In this document: piece by piece, positions 10,243-19,746 of the stretch
How the letters are laid out: each line of letters starts with the position of its first letter
Position numbering within the stretch: the first letter of the stretch is position 1
From: Candidatus Contendibacter sp.
GTDB taxonomy: Bacteria; Pseudomonadota; Gammaproteobacteria; Competibacterales; Competibacteraceae
DNA length: 64,000 nt
Reading direction: 5' to 3'
Assembly: GCA_008933795.1 (NCBI GenBank)
Contig: WBUJ01000002.1
Location: 1 to 64,000 of the forward strand
Notes under the pieces: generated by a model
What the model was told of the DNA's origin: nothing
The model's database searches: none
Seen by the model: only the letters and a program-made list of their open reading frames with translations
Made by a program: the position numbers and the translations under genes

Positions 10243-12126
10243 TTATTTTTCGTATAAGCTCTTAGTAACCTGACGGCCGGGCATGCTTCCGAACACGAAG
10301 GTTTGCAGGTTGAGGGTTCCATCCGCTTCGGTCGGCAGGTCGGTCAGATCGAATTGGCCGAGGGGTAGACTGTCGGTACCGCCCTCGCAACGCAGCGAAC
10401 CCGGCCCGCAACTGAACATGCACCGGCCGCTGACCAGCGCCAGCCCACACGCCGGCTGGCCGTTGGCGTCCACCAGGGTACCGGTCAGCCGGTAACGGCC
10501 CGAACTGACTTCACTGATGCTGGAGTTGATCGCTTGGGAACTGGCGCGGGTGGCGGCGCCGCCGACCACTTGGGCGCTACCGTCCGACCGAACCACCTGG
10601 CGGCCGGGCATGCTTCCGAACATGAAGGTTTGCAGGGTGAGGGCGCCATCCGTTTCGGTGGGCAGGTCGGTCAGATCGAATTGGCCGAGGGGCAAACTGT
10701 CGGTGCCGCCCTCGCAGCGCAGCGAACCCGGCCCACAACTGAACACGCACCGGCCGCTGACCAGCGCCAGCCCACACGCCGGCTGGCCGTTGGCATCCAC
10801 CAGAGTACCGAGCAACCGGTAGCGGCTGGGACTCACTTGGCTGATGGTGATATTGGTTGCTCGAGAACTACGGGCTGGCGTGGTTTGCAGCAGGTTCAAA
10901 GTGCCACTGCCGCCGGATCCAAGTACTTGGACCGGAGCAGTGCGGTCGGTAGTGGTGCCGTCGCCCAATTGGCCCTCTCTATTCCGCCCCCAACTCCAGA
11001 CCGTGCCGTCACCCTTCAACGCCACGTTGTGGCCGCTTAATCGGGCGACGGCGTTATGAAACTCGCCACCCGCCGTAGTGGCGACGGCGTCGGTCAGGCC
11101 GCTTACCTGGACCGGAGTGGTATTATTATTGGGATAATTGATAAGCCCCCAAGCCCAGATAGTGCCATCGCTCTTCAACGCAATGCTATGGTCCGCGCCC
11201 GCCGCGATCGCGTTGACGCCGTTCAGCCCGACGACTTGGACCGGAGTAGTGTGGTCGGTAGTGGTGCCGTCGCCCAACTGGCCCTCTTTATTCCGTCCCC
11301 AAGTCCAGACCGTGCCGTCACTCTTCAGCGCCACAGTGTGGAACGCGCCCGCCGCAGTGGCGACGGCATCGGTCAGACCGCGCACCTGAACTGGAGTAGT
11401 GCGGTCATGGTTAGTGGTGCCGTCGCCTAACTGGCCTTCGCTGTTGTACCCCCAAGTCCAAACTGTGCCGTCACCCTTCAGCGCCACGTTGTGGAAAAAG
11501 CCAACCGTACCAATCACAGTGTTCCCATTAACTATGGAGACTAATGTTCCACCCGCCGCGATCGCGTTGATGCCGCTCAGCCCGACGACCTGAGCTGGAG
11601 TGGTGCGGTCGGTAGTGGTGCCGTCGCCTAACCAGCCTGATTTGCCGTACCCCCACGCCCAGACCGTACCGTCACCCTTCAGCGCCACGGTACGCCACAC
11701 GCCCGCCGCGATCGCGTTGACGCCGTTCAGCCCGACGACCTGGACCGGAGTAGTGCGGTCGGCAGTGGTGCCGTCACCCAACTGGCCCTCTCTATTCCGC
11801 CCCCAACTCCAGACCGTGCCGTCACCCTTCAACGCCACTGTCTGGCTATTTCCCGTGATGGCAACGATATTGTTCAGTCCCTTCACTGGGATCGGGGTGA
11901 GATGAGGATTAGTGGTGCCGTCGCCCAACTGGCCCCATTGGTTGTCTCCCCAGGCCCAGACGGTGCCATCGCTCTTCAGCGCAACAGTATGCGAACGACC
12001 GCCTGCGATAGCCGCCCCTCCATAACTCCCCGGGGGATTCACCGCACCTGCCGATAAGCTGAACAGGGTGAGCACGACCCACAGTAGGGATGAGATAAGC
12101 GAAGCTGGGGAGGGAGAGTGGGACAT
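10243..12126 (-). CDS. Secreted RCC1-repeat protein with two C-terminal cysteine-containing repeats
   Basis: Seven RCC1-type repeats (HTVALKSDGTVWAWGDNQWGQLGDGTTN...); signal peptide; ATG at 12126. Confidence 0.88.
   Translation of the reverse strand: MSHSPSPASLISSLLWVVLTLFSLSAGAVNPPGSYGGAAIAGGRSHTVALKSDGTVWAWGDNQWGQLGDGTTNPHLTPIPVKGLNNIVAITGNSQTVALKGDGTVWSWGRNREGQLGDGTTADRTTPVQVVGLNGVNAIAAGVWRTVALKGDGTVWAWGYGKSGWLGDGTTTDRTTPAQVVGLSGINAIAAGGTLVSIVNGNTVIGTVGFFHNVALKGDGTVWTWGYNSEGQLGDGTTNHDRTTPVQVRGLTDAVATAAGAFHTVALKSDGTVWTWGRNKEGQLGDGTTTDHTTPVQVVGLNGVNAIAAGADHSIALKSDGTIWAWGLINYPNNNTTPVQVSGLTDAVATTAGGEFHNAVARLSGHNVALKGDGTVWSWGRNREGQLGDGTTTDRTAPVQVLGSGGSGTLNLLQTTPARSSRATNITISQVSPSRYRLLGTLVDANGQPACGLALVSGRCVFSCGPGSLRCEGGTDSLPLGQFDLTDLPTETDGALTLQTFMFGSMPGRQVVRSDGSAQVVGGAATRASSQAINSSISEVSSGRYRLTGTLVDANGQPACGLALVSGRCMFSCGPGSLRCEGGTDSLPLGQFDLTDLPTEADGTLNLQTFVFGSMPGRQVTKSLYEK
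10290..10840. repeat. Tandem duplication, period 327 bp (109 codons), in the 3' part of the RCC1 gene
   Basis: caggtcggtcagatcgaattggccgagggg and surrounding sequence repeated with offset 327. Confidence 0.8.
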
Positions 12127-12149
12127 GGATATATCTTTTTGGTAACGAG

Positions 12150-12713
12150 CTATTTTCGGTTTGCAACACACGCCTTGGGTTGAAAGTGGGCGTCGTTGAG
12201 AATCACCACGCTTTCGCCGGACTGCGCCAGGACAAACAAACCTTGTCGGTAGGCATACGTTGCGACGTGATCGGGGATCACCATGCCCGTGACCGCGCCA
12301 AGAACCCGCTTATCCGCATAACTGGGCAATAGTTCCTTGAGTTTGCCCAAGCGCACGAGGTGCTCGTTTACATCGTCCACGCTTAACGTGCTTTTGCATT
12401 CAATGGCCACGACATCCTCATCGTTTACGACCAGCAAATCCACTTCAATAGCGACTCCCTGCCGGTTGGCGACGACTTGGCGATGGACTTCGTGAACGGC
12501 AATTCCCCGTTCCTGAAAAAGCCGTACCGCCGCCGGACGCACCATCTCTTCCACAAAATCCCCCAACTTGTTACCCAATCGCCCGATACTTATAGTCATT
12601 TCCTTGATTTTGCGGTCGGTTTCCTGGAACTTGCGGTCGGTTTCCTGGAACTGAAGATTCGTCTCCTGAAACAATCGCCAAATATCGTCGAAGGTAGGTT
12701 GTATGGTAGCCAT
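12150..12713 (-). CDS. DUF3782-like putative PD-(D/E)XK family protein
   Basis: N-terminal FQETDRKFQETDRK heptads; IEVDLLVVNDEDVVAIECKS resembles the D...ExK motif. Confidence 0.65.
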   Translation of the reverse strand: MATIQPTFDDIWRLFQETNLQFQETDRKFQETDRKIKEMTISIGRLGNKLGDFVEEMVRPAAVRLFQERGIAVHEVHRQVVANRQGVAIEVDLLVVNDEDVVAIECKSTLSVDDVNEHLVRLGKLKELLPSYADKRVLGAVTGMVIPDHVATYAYRQGLFVLAQSGESVVILNDAHFQPKACVANRK

Positions 12714-12799
12714 CGTGTAGTCCTTCAAAACGTGAAATGGAATTCAACCGCGCGCAATACAATCTCAGCGGTTTTGAGCGGGTCTGGGTCCGAGGAGTT

Positions 12800-13750
12800 T
12801 CAAAACTCTTGGCGAACCGTGGCCCATAGCCGCCGCGCGCCCTGACTCAGACCCACGAACAACCCCTGCGGCAGAAAAATCATCACGGCCATCAACAGGA
12901 TGCCGTGAACCAGCATTTCGTAATCCTCGAACACCACCAGACCCTGATGCAGCAGGGTCAGGGCGATGGCGCCACAGGCCGCGCCGAAGGTCGAGGCCAT
13001 ACCACCCAAAACCACCATGGTGACCAATTCCACCGAAACAATCAGATTAAAGGAATCGGGGCTGACGAAGGCCTGCTGGTGAGCGAACAGACCGCCGGCG
13101 AAAGCGGCGAACAGCGCGGAGACCACGAACACCTGGGTCTTGGCGCGGACGATGTCGATGCCCATCATCTGGGCGGCGAACTCGGAGCCATGCACCGCCC
13201 GCAAGGCGCGGCCAAACTGGGAATCAACGAGGTTGAGCGACAGCCAGACAGCCAGCAGCATGGCAGCCATGATCACGCCGTACCACTGAAAGTCGCCCTC
13301 GACCGACCAGCCAAGCAAGTTCAGCGGAGGGATGCCCGCCAAGCCGTCCGGCCCCCCGGTCCATTGCGTCGCCTGCACCAGGATAACGTGAATGATGATG
13401 CCGAAGCCAAGGGTCGCCATCGCCAAGTAATGGCCGCGCAGGCGCAAGATGGGCCGGGCCAGCAACCAGGCGATGACGCCCGCGACCAGCAGGCCAGCGG
13501 CCAGTGCCAGCAACGAGGGCCAGCCGAAGCGGGTCGTCAGGATGGCGGACGCATAGGCGCCCATACCGAAGAAGGCGGCGTGGCCCAGGGAAATCTGGCC
13601 CGCATAGCCCATCAGCAGGTTGAGGCCGACCGCCAGGATGACGTGCAAGCCAGCGGATGCGCCGACCACGATGACGAAATAGTTGGTCGGAAACAGGACG
13701 GGCAGCAGCGCAACCAGGGCCGCGAACAGATAGAAACCGGCCAATCGCAT
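12800..13750 (-). CDS. livM: Branched-chain amino acid ABC transporter permease
   Basis: Multi-TM LivM family; GLNLLMGYAGQISLGHAAFFGMGAYASAIL. Confidence 0.92.
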   Translation of the reverse strand: MRLAGFYLFAALVALLPVLFPTNYFVIVVGASAGLHVILAVGLNLLMGYAGQISLGHAAFFGMGAYASAILTTRFGWPSLLALAAGLLVAGVIAWLLARPILRLRGHYLAMATLGFGIIIHVILVQATQWTGGPDGLAGIPPLNLLGWSVEGDFQWYGVIMAAMLLAVWLSLNLVDSQFGRALRAVHGSEFAAQMMGIDIVRAKTQVFVVSALFAAFAGGLFAHQQAFVSPDSFNLIVSVELVTMVVLGGMASTFGAACGAIALTLLHQGLVVFEDYEMLVHGILLMAVMIFLPQGLFVGLSQGARRLWATVRQEF

Positions 13751-13753
13751 GAT

Positions 13754-14629
13754 TCAGACCCGCTCCACGAGCTGATGGCCAAACAATCCAGTCGGCTTGA
13801 AGAACAACACCATCAGCACGAACAGGAAAGCGATGGCATCCTTGTAACCGGACGAGATCAGCCCCGCGCCCAGCGCTTCCAGCACCCCCAACAACAGACC
13901 GCCGGCGACCGCGCCCATCGGGTTGCCGATGCCACCGATGATAGCGGCGGAAAAACCCTTGAGGCCAAGCATGACGCCAGCTTCGTAGGAACTGAAGGTA
14001 ATGGGAGCGATCAGGATGCCGGCGATCGCCCCCAGCCCAGCGGACAGGCCGTAGGCTAGCCGCAGCATGACCCGGACGTTGATGCCGACCAGTTGCGCGG
14101 CGGCGCGGTTGAACGAGCAGGCCAGCAGCGCCTTACCCAGCAGGGTGCGGTCGAGAAAGGCGCGGACCAACCCCACCAGCAGCATCGTCACGCCGAGCAC
14201 CCACAGGCTTTGCGGCAGCACGGTGGCCCCGCCGAGGTGGATGGGCGCATCGCCGGAGAAGGAGGGGAGGGAGTGGAAGTCCTTGCCCCACAGCAGGAGC
14301 GCGACGCCGCGCAGGAAGATAGCGGCACCGATGGTGATGATGATGGTGGTCACCACCGACGCGCCCTGGGCCGGCTCGATGGCGAATCGCTCCAGCAGCA
14401 GGCCGACCAGGATCGCGGCCAGCGTGGCGGCGATGGCGGCCACGGGCAACGGCAGACCGACGCCCAGCAGGGCGATAGCCGTCATGGCGCCCAGCATCAC
14501 GAACTCGCCTTGGGCGAAGTTCACCACGTCGGAGGCGTTGTAGATCAGGGCAAAACCCAGACCCACCAAGGCGTACAGGGAACCGACGGTGACGCCGGTG
14601 ACCAAGAACTGGAAGAACTGTTCGAGCAT
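13754..14629 (-). CDS. livH: Branched-chain amino acid ABC transporter permease
   Basis: GSLYALVGLGFALIYNASDVVNFAQGEFVMLGAM; adjacent to livM. Confidence 0.92.
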   Translation of the reverse strand: MLEQFFQFLVTGVTVGSLYALVGLGFALIYNASDVVNFAQGEFVMLGAMTAIALLGVGLPLPVAAIAATLAAILVGLLLERFAIEPAQGASVVTTIIITIGAAIFLRGVALLLWGKDFHSLPSFSGDAPIHLGGATVLPQSLWVLGVTMLLVGLVRAFLDRTLLGKALLACSFNRAAAQLVGINVRVMLRLAYGLSAGLGAIAGILIAPITFSSYEAGVMLGLKGFSAAIIGGIGNPMGAVAGGLLLGVLEALGAGLISSGYKDAIAFLFVLMVLFFKPTGLFGHQLVERV

Positions 14630-14642
14630 GGGCGATGATGTG

Positions 14643-14709
14643 ACTAGTGGCTAGTGGTTAGTGATGGGTGGCGAGTGCCGTCCACTGATCACTGTCTACT
14701 GATCACTAG
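14643..14709. repeat. AGTG-core degenerate heptamer repeat cluster
   Basis: ctagtgg-ctagtgg-ttagtga-tgggtgg-cgagtgc... followed by the inverted cactgatcactgtctactgatcactag. Confidence 0.6.
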
Positions 14710-14712
14710 CTC

Positions 14713-15852
14713 CTACTCAACGATTTTCCAGGAACCGTTACGGATTTCCACCAGCTTGAAGGCGTCCAGATTCAGGCCCATGTGGTCCTGGGGGGTCATG
14801 TTGAACACGCCGGCGGTGCCGATGAAGCCCTGGGTTTTCTCAATCTCGTCGCGCACCTTGGCCTTGTCGGCGCCGCCGGCCCGCTGAAGGGCCGCCACGG
14901 CGATCATCAGGCCATCGTAGGCGTGGCCGCCAAACGTGGACACCGGACCGTATTTGGCTTCGTACTTGTTCTTGTAGGCCAGCAGCACCGGTTTCTGGGG
15001 ATCGGCGTCGGGCAGTTGCTCGGCGACCACCAGGGCCGCCGCCGGCAGGCGCGCGCCTTCCGCCGCGTCGCCGGCCAGATCGATGAAGGTTTTTGAGGCC
15101 ACGCCGTGGGACTGGTAGAGCGGCAGGGCGATGCCGAGTTGCTTGATGTTCTTGGTGACAATGGCTGGGGCCTGACCCAGGCCAAAGTTGATGATCGCTT
15201 GCGCGCCCGCAGCCCGGATCTTGGTCAACTGGGCGGTCATATCGGTGTCCTTGTTGCCGTAGGACTCGTCAGCGACGATGGTGATGCCGTATTGGGGCGC
15301 CAGCTTGAGAAGCTGCTCGCGGCCGGACTTGTCGAAGCCGCCGTCGCCTGTGATCAGCGCCACCTGGGTCAGGCCGCGCTTGCGCAGGTCCCCGTAGATT
15401 TTGGCGGCGGCCATGCGGTCGGTGTGGGGAGTCTTGAACACCCATTTCTTGACCGGCTCGATAATTTCCACCGCACCCGCCAGCGAGATGAACGGGACGC
15501 CTTCCTTTTCCACGTCCGGGATGACCGCCAGGGTGTCGCCGGTGGTGGTGCCGCCGATGATCAAATCCACATTGTCATTTTTAATCAGACGTTTGGCAAA
15601 GTTGACTGCATCCTTGGCGTTACCGCCGGTGTCGTAGTGAACCAATTCGAGTTTTCGGCCTTTCACGCCGCCCTTGGCGTTGATGTCCTCGACGACCATC
15701 TGCAGGGTTTTGAGTTCGGGATCGCCCAGGAACGAGGCCGGGCCGGTCACGGTTAAAAAAGAACCGATCTTGATGGGTTCGGCGGCGCCGGCCGGGTTGA
15801 CGCTGGCGCACAGCAGCATTGTCGCCAGGGTGATTTTCCACAAATTTTTCAT
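14713..15852 (-). CDS. livK: Branched-chain (or aromatic) amino acid ABC transporter substrate-binding protein
   Basis: Signal peptide; EPIKIGSFLTVTGPASFLGDPELKTLQMVVEDINAKGGVKGRKLELVHYDTGGNAKDAVNFAKRLI. Confidence 0.9.
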   Translation of the reverse strand: MKNLWKITLATMLLCASVNPAGAAEPIKIGSFLTVTGPASFLGDPELKTLQMVVEDINAKGGVKGRKLELVHYDTGGNAKDAVNFAKRLIKNDNVDLIIGGTTTGDTLAVIPDVEKEGVPFISLAGAVEIIEPVKKWVFKTPHTDRMAAAKIYGDLRKRGLTQVALITGDGGFDKSGREQLLKLAPQYGITIVADESYGNKDTDMTAQLTKIRAAGAQAIINFGLGQAPAIVTKNIKQLGIALPLYQSHGVASKTFIDLAGDAAEGARLPAAALVVAEQLPDADPQKPVLLAYKNKYEAKYGPVSTFGGHAYDGLMIAVAALQRAGGADKAKVRDEIEKTQGFIGTAGVFNMTPQDHMGLNLDAFKLVEIRNGSWKIVE

Positions 15853-15944
15853 GCCGATCTTCTCCCTTGGGGTGATGTTTTATGTTGCGTAGGGACGAAC
15901 GCGGGGCTTGCTCCCGCGCGTTCATTCGCGTTCATTATGGATGA

Positions 15945-16568
15945 TCAAGCCGCTGACCGACGGGAAACCGTCTTGGCGTGACCGGCTTCCCGGCCGGCGT
16001 CGAAAGCCTGGGCGTTGATATCCGCCAGCTTGGGTTTGTAGGCGCGGAAGCCCTCCACGATGGAAGCCTTGAGCACCTCGGCGGGGAAGGGCAGATGGTC
16101 GCTGATCGCTCCCAGCATGATGGTGTTCACCAGTTTGGGATTGCCCAGTTCCTCGGCGATGGCGCCGGCGTCGAAGGCATGGACTTCGATCCCCGCCGCC
16201 GCCAGTTCGCCGATGGGGTCAGGGGGGTAATCGTACAGGCCGACCGACACCACCGGCGGAGCGATGCGCAGGGTGTTGACCATGGCTACGCCGGTCGCCC
16301 GTAAATGTGGCAGCCAGCGCAAGGCTTCGGCGGCCTCGAAACCGATCAGCAGATCCGCCTCGCCAGGATCGATCTGCGGCGAGTAGACCTTGGGGCCGAA
16401 ACGGACGTGCGAGGAGACCACGCCGCCGCGCTGGGCCATGCCGGCGACCTCGGTTTTCTTGACATCGTAGCCCTGGGTCATGGCGGTGCGGGCCAGCATT
16501 TCGGCGGCGGTCATCACGCCCTGACCACCGATGCCGACGACGAGAATGTTGGTGATGCCTTCAACCAT
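15945..16568 (-). CDS. iorB: Indolepyruvate:ferredoxin oxidoreductase beta subunit
   Basis: NILVVGIGGQGVMTAAEMLARTAMTQGYDVKKTEVAGMAQRGGVVSSHVRFG; overlaps iorA. Confidence 0.9.
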   Translation of the reverse strand: MVEGITNILVVGIGGQGVMTAAEMLARTAMTQGYDVKKTEVAGMAQRGGVVSSHVRFGPKVYSPQIDPGEADLLIGFEAAEALRWLPHLRATGVAMVNTLRIAPPVVSVGLYDYPPDPIGELAAAGIEVHAFDAGAIAEELGNPKLVNTIMLGAISDHLPFPAEVLKASIVEGFRAYKPKLADINAQAFDAGREAGHAKTVSRRSAA

Positions 16569-18429
16569 GGGGCTGAATCCGAATGACGCGGTTTTGCGGT
16601 TGCGGCTGGACGATGGCCTCGGGGGCGCAGGTCTCGACGCACATGTGGCAGCCGGTGCAGGCGTTGGCGTCGATACGAGCGAACACCAGTTCCTTGCTCT
16701 TGCCGCTCTTGGCGGTCACGGTTTCGCGGCGAGCGACGAAAATCGCCGGGCAGCCGAGGTCGATGCAGTTACCGCAGCCGGTGCATTTATCGTCGATGAC
16801 CGCGTAGGAGCGGAATCGCTCGAAGCGGTCGGTGAGTGAGCAGGGGCGGTTGGTGATGATGACCGAGGGTTCTTCCATCTTGGTCTCTTCCCGCACCAGT
16901 TTGACCATGGTCGGCAGTTCGTAGGGATCGACCATGCGGATGCGTTCGGGGCGAACGCCCAGCGCCTCGACCAGCTTAGCGAAATCCACGCGCGGGGCGG
17001 GGAGACCATGCAGATCCTCGCCGGTGCCGGGGTTCTCCTGACCACCGGTCATGCCGACCGAGCGGTTGTCCAGCAGCAGCACGGTGACGTTGCCCCGGTT
17101 GTAGATCATGTTCAACAGACCCTGCATCCCCATGTGCAGGAAGGTGGAGTCGCCGATGACCGCGACGATACTTTTCTTCTCGTCAGACTCACCGCGCCCT
17201 TTGTCCATGCCGTGGGCCATGCTCAGCGAGGCGCCCATGCAGGTGCAGGTGTCCAGGGCGTTCCACGGATGGCCGGCGCCGAGGGTGTAGCAGCCGATGT
17301 CGCCGATGATGTTGAGGTTGCGGATGTGGGAGAGGGCGAAGTAGGGGCCGAGATGCGGGCAGGAGGCGCACATGGTCGGCGGGCGCGGGAAAACGCTGGC
17401 CTGGGAGCGTTTCGGGACCTCGTAGGGTTCGCCCAGCAGGGGCTTGATGGCCGGACGGAGTACGTTGGGCGCCAATTCGCCGAAGCGCGGCAGAATGTCC
17501 TTGCCGCGCACGTCCAACCCGGCGGCGCGAATTTCAGTTTCCAGCAGCGGTTCGGTTTCCTCGACCACCACCAGCGTATCTACCTGACCGGCGAAGGCGC
17601 GGATTTGGTCCAGCGGCGGCGGACAACTGAAGCCGAGCTTGAGCACGGGCGCGTTCGGGAAGGTCTCGCGGACGTGCATGAACGCGGGGCCGGAGGTGAC
17701 GAAACCGATGCGGTGGTCGCTGCCGGCGAACGCGACGTTGAGGTCGATGGTTTCGCTCAGCTCGCGGAATTTGCGGTCGCGCTCGTGCATCAGTGGCAGA
17801 CGCGGCTTGGCGTTGGCGGGAGTCATTACCCAACGCTGGGGATTTTTCTGAAAGCCGGCGGCAGGGTGCTCGATCCGCTCGCCTTCGACCGTGACCATGG
17901 CTTTGACATGGCAGACGCGGGTCGTCATGCGGACGATGACCGGGACTTCGTATTCCTCGGAGAGGTCAAAGGCCCGCTTGACCATTTCGTAGGCTTCCTG
18001 GGAATCCGCCGGCTCCAGGATCGGCAGGTGGCCGAATCGGCCCCAGTAGCGGGAATCCTGCTCGTTCTGCGAGGAGGACAGCCCCACGTCGTCGGCCACC
18101 ACGATCACCAGCCCGCCGACCACTCCGGCCAGCGACTGGGTCATGAACGCATCGGAAGCGACGTTCATGCCGACGTGCTTCATGGCCGCCAAGGAACGCG
18201 ATCCCGCCAGCGAAGCGCCGATGGCCACTTCCACCGCCACCTTTTCGTTGACCGACCATTCGGAGTAGATGTCGGGATAAAGCGCGATGTTTTCCAGGAT
18301 TTCGGTGGCGGGGGTGCCAGGATAGGCGGCAGCGACCCGGACGCCGGCTTCCCAGGCGGCGCGGGCGACCGCTTCGTTGCCGGAGAGGAGATGACGGCTT
18401 TCAGCCTTGGCTTGAACCACGGCATTCAT
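16561..18429 (-). CDS. iorA: Indolepyruvate:ferredoxin oxidoreductase alpha subunit
   Basis: LLSGNEAVARAAWEAGVRVAAAYPGTPATEI; GDIGCYTLGAGHPWNALDTCTCMGASL; C-terminal 4Fe-4S motifs CTGCGNCIDLGCP and CTGCHMCVETC. Confidence 0.93.
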   Translation of the reverse strand: MNAVVQAKAESRHLLSGNEAVARAAWEAGVRVAAAYPGTPATEILENIALYPDIYSEWSVNEKVAVEVAIGASLAGSRSLAAMKHVGMNVASDAFMTQSLAGVVGGLVIVVADDVGLSSSQNEQDSRYWGRFGHLPILEPADSQEAYEMVKRAFDLSEEYEVPVIVRMTTRVCHVKAMVTVEGERIEHPAAGFQKNPQRWVMTPANAKPRLPLMHERDRKFRELSETIDLNVAFAGSDHRIGFVTSGPAFMHVRETFPNAPVLKLGFSCPPPLDQIRAFAGQVDTLVVVEETEPLLETEIRAAGLDVRGKDILPRFGELAPNVLRPAIKPLLGEPYEVPKRSQASVFPRPPTMCASCPHLGPYFALSHIRNLNIIGDIGCYTLGAGHPWNALDTCTCMGASLSMAHGMDKGRGESDEKKSIVAVIGDSTFLHMGMQGLLNMIYNRGNVTVLLLDNRSVGMTGGQENPGTGEDLHGLPAPRVDFAKLVEALGVRPERIRMVDPYELPTMVKLVREETKMEEPSVIITNRPCSLTDRFERFRSYAVIDDKCTGCGNCIDLGCPAIFVARRETVTAKSGKSKELVFARIDANACTGCHMCVETCAPEAIVQPQPQNRVIRIQPHG

Positions 18430-18530
18430 GGATGGTGCGGACCTCGTTGGTGCTGATCAGCGGTTGGCGGGGTGGCTGAGGCTGGACCCGCCGCCGGATG
18501 GGTGGGCGGTAAAGTGTAGCGGAATGTGGG

Positions 18531-19673
18531 TTATTCGATGATTTTCCAGGCGCCATTGCGGATTTCCACCAGCTTGAAGGCATCCGAACCCAGGCCCATG
18601 TGATCCTGGGCGCTCAGGTTGAATATGCCGGCGGTGCCGATAAAGCCCTGGGTTTTCTCGATCTCGTCGCGCACCTTGGCCTTGTCCGGGCCACCGGCCC
18701 GTTCGAGCGCGGCCCTGGCGATCATCAGGCTGTCGTAACCGTGACCGCCGAAGGTGGATACCGGGCCGTGCTTGGCTTCGTACTGTTTTTTGTAAGCGAG
18801 CAGCACCGGTTTATGAGGGTCGCTGTCCGGCAGTTGCTCGGCGACGACCAGCGCCGCTGCCGGCAGACGGGCGCCTTCCGCCGCTTCGCCAGCCAACTCG
18901 ATGAAGGTCCTGGAGGCGACGCCGTGTGAGTGGTAGAGGGGGAGGGTGATGCCCAGTTGCTTGATGTTTTTGGTGACAATGGCCGGGGCCTGACCGAAGC
19001 CGAAGTTGAAGATCGCTTGCGCGTTGGTGCCGCGTATCTTGGTCAACTGGGCAGTCATGTCGGTGTCCTTGTTGCCATAGGACTCGTCGGCGACCAGGGT
19101 AATGCCGTGTTGAGGAGCCAGCTTGAGGACCTGTTCGCGACCGGATTTGTCAAAACCGCCATCGCCGGTGATCAGGGCGACTTTGGTCAAGCTGCGCTTG
19201 CGCAGGTCTTCCAGAACCCTGGCGACGGCCATGCGGTCGGTGGGCGCGACTTTGAAGACCCATTTTTTCGTCGGTTCGGTGATTTCGACGGCGGCAGCCA
19301 GTGAAATGAACGGGATGCCTTCCTTTTCCACGTCGGGGATGACGGCCAAGGTGTCGCCGGAGCTGGTGCCGCCGATGAGCAGGTCTACATTATCCTTTTT
19401 AATCAGGCGTTTGACGAAGCTGACCGCGTCCTTGGCGTTACCACCGGTGTCGTAGTGGATCAGTTCAAGCTTGCGGCCATTGACGCCACCCTTGGCGTTC
19501 AGGTCCTCGACAACCATTTGCAGGGTTTTCAGTTCGGGGTCGCCCAGAAATGAGGCGGGACCGGTCACGATCAAAAAAGAGCCAATTTTGATGGGATCGG
19601 CGGCCTGGGCAATGCCGATGCCTGTCAGCAGCAGCGTTGTCGCCAGCAAGCTCTTCCAGAATCTGGTCTTCAT
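18531..19673 (-). CDS. Second LivK-like substrate-binding protein, paralogue of 14713-15852
   Basis: Very similar along its whole length to the livK product; ATG at 19673 followed by a signal peptide. Confidence 0.9.
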   Translation of the reverse strand: MKTRFWKSLLATTLLLTGIGIAQAADPIKIGSFLIVTGPASFLGDPELKTLQMVVEDLNAKGGVNGRKLELIHYDTGGNAKDAVSFVKRLIKKDNVDLLIGGTSSGDTLAVIPDVEKEGIPFISLAAAVEITEPTKKWVFKVAPTDRMAVARVLEDLRKRSLTKVALITGDGGFDKSGREQVLKLAPQHGITLVADESYGNKDTDMTAQLTKIRGTNAQAIFNFGFGQAPAIVTKNIKQLGITLPLYHSHGVASRTFIELAGEAAEGARLPAAALVVAEQLPDSDPHKPVLLAYKKQYEAKHGPVSTFGGHGYDSLMIARAALERAGGPDKAKVRDEIEKTQGFIGTAGIFNLSAQDHMGLGSDAFKLVEIRNGAWKIIE

Positions 19674-19746
19674 TGTTGGTTGTTCCAGTCGCGGGGAAAG
19701 TTGCGAAATGTTAGCAGCTATCCCCGCTGGCAAACAGAAGAGGCCA

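Noticed and set aside
10850-12000. Regularly spaced similar DNA segments that could be taken for a CRISPR array
   Set aside because: They are coding RCC1 repeats in one open frame with protein-level periodicity and no unique spacers.
14713-19673. Two similar livK-like genes as an assembly duplication
   Set aside because: They differ by many substitutions over the full length and have different signal peptides, so they are true paralogues.
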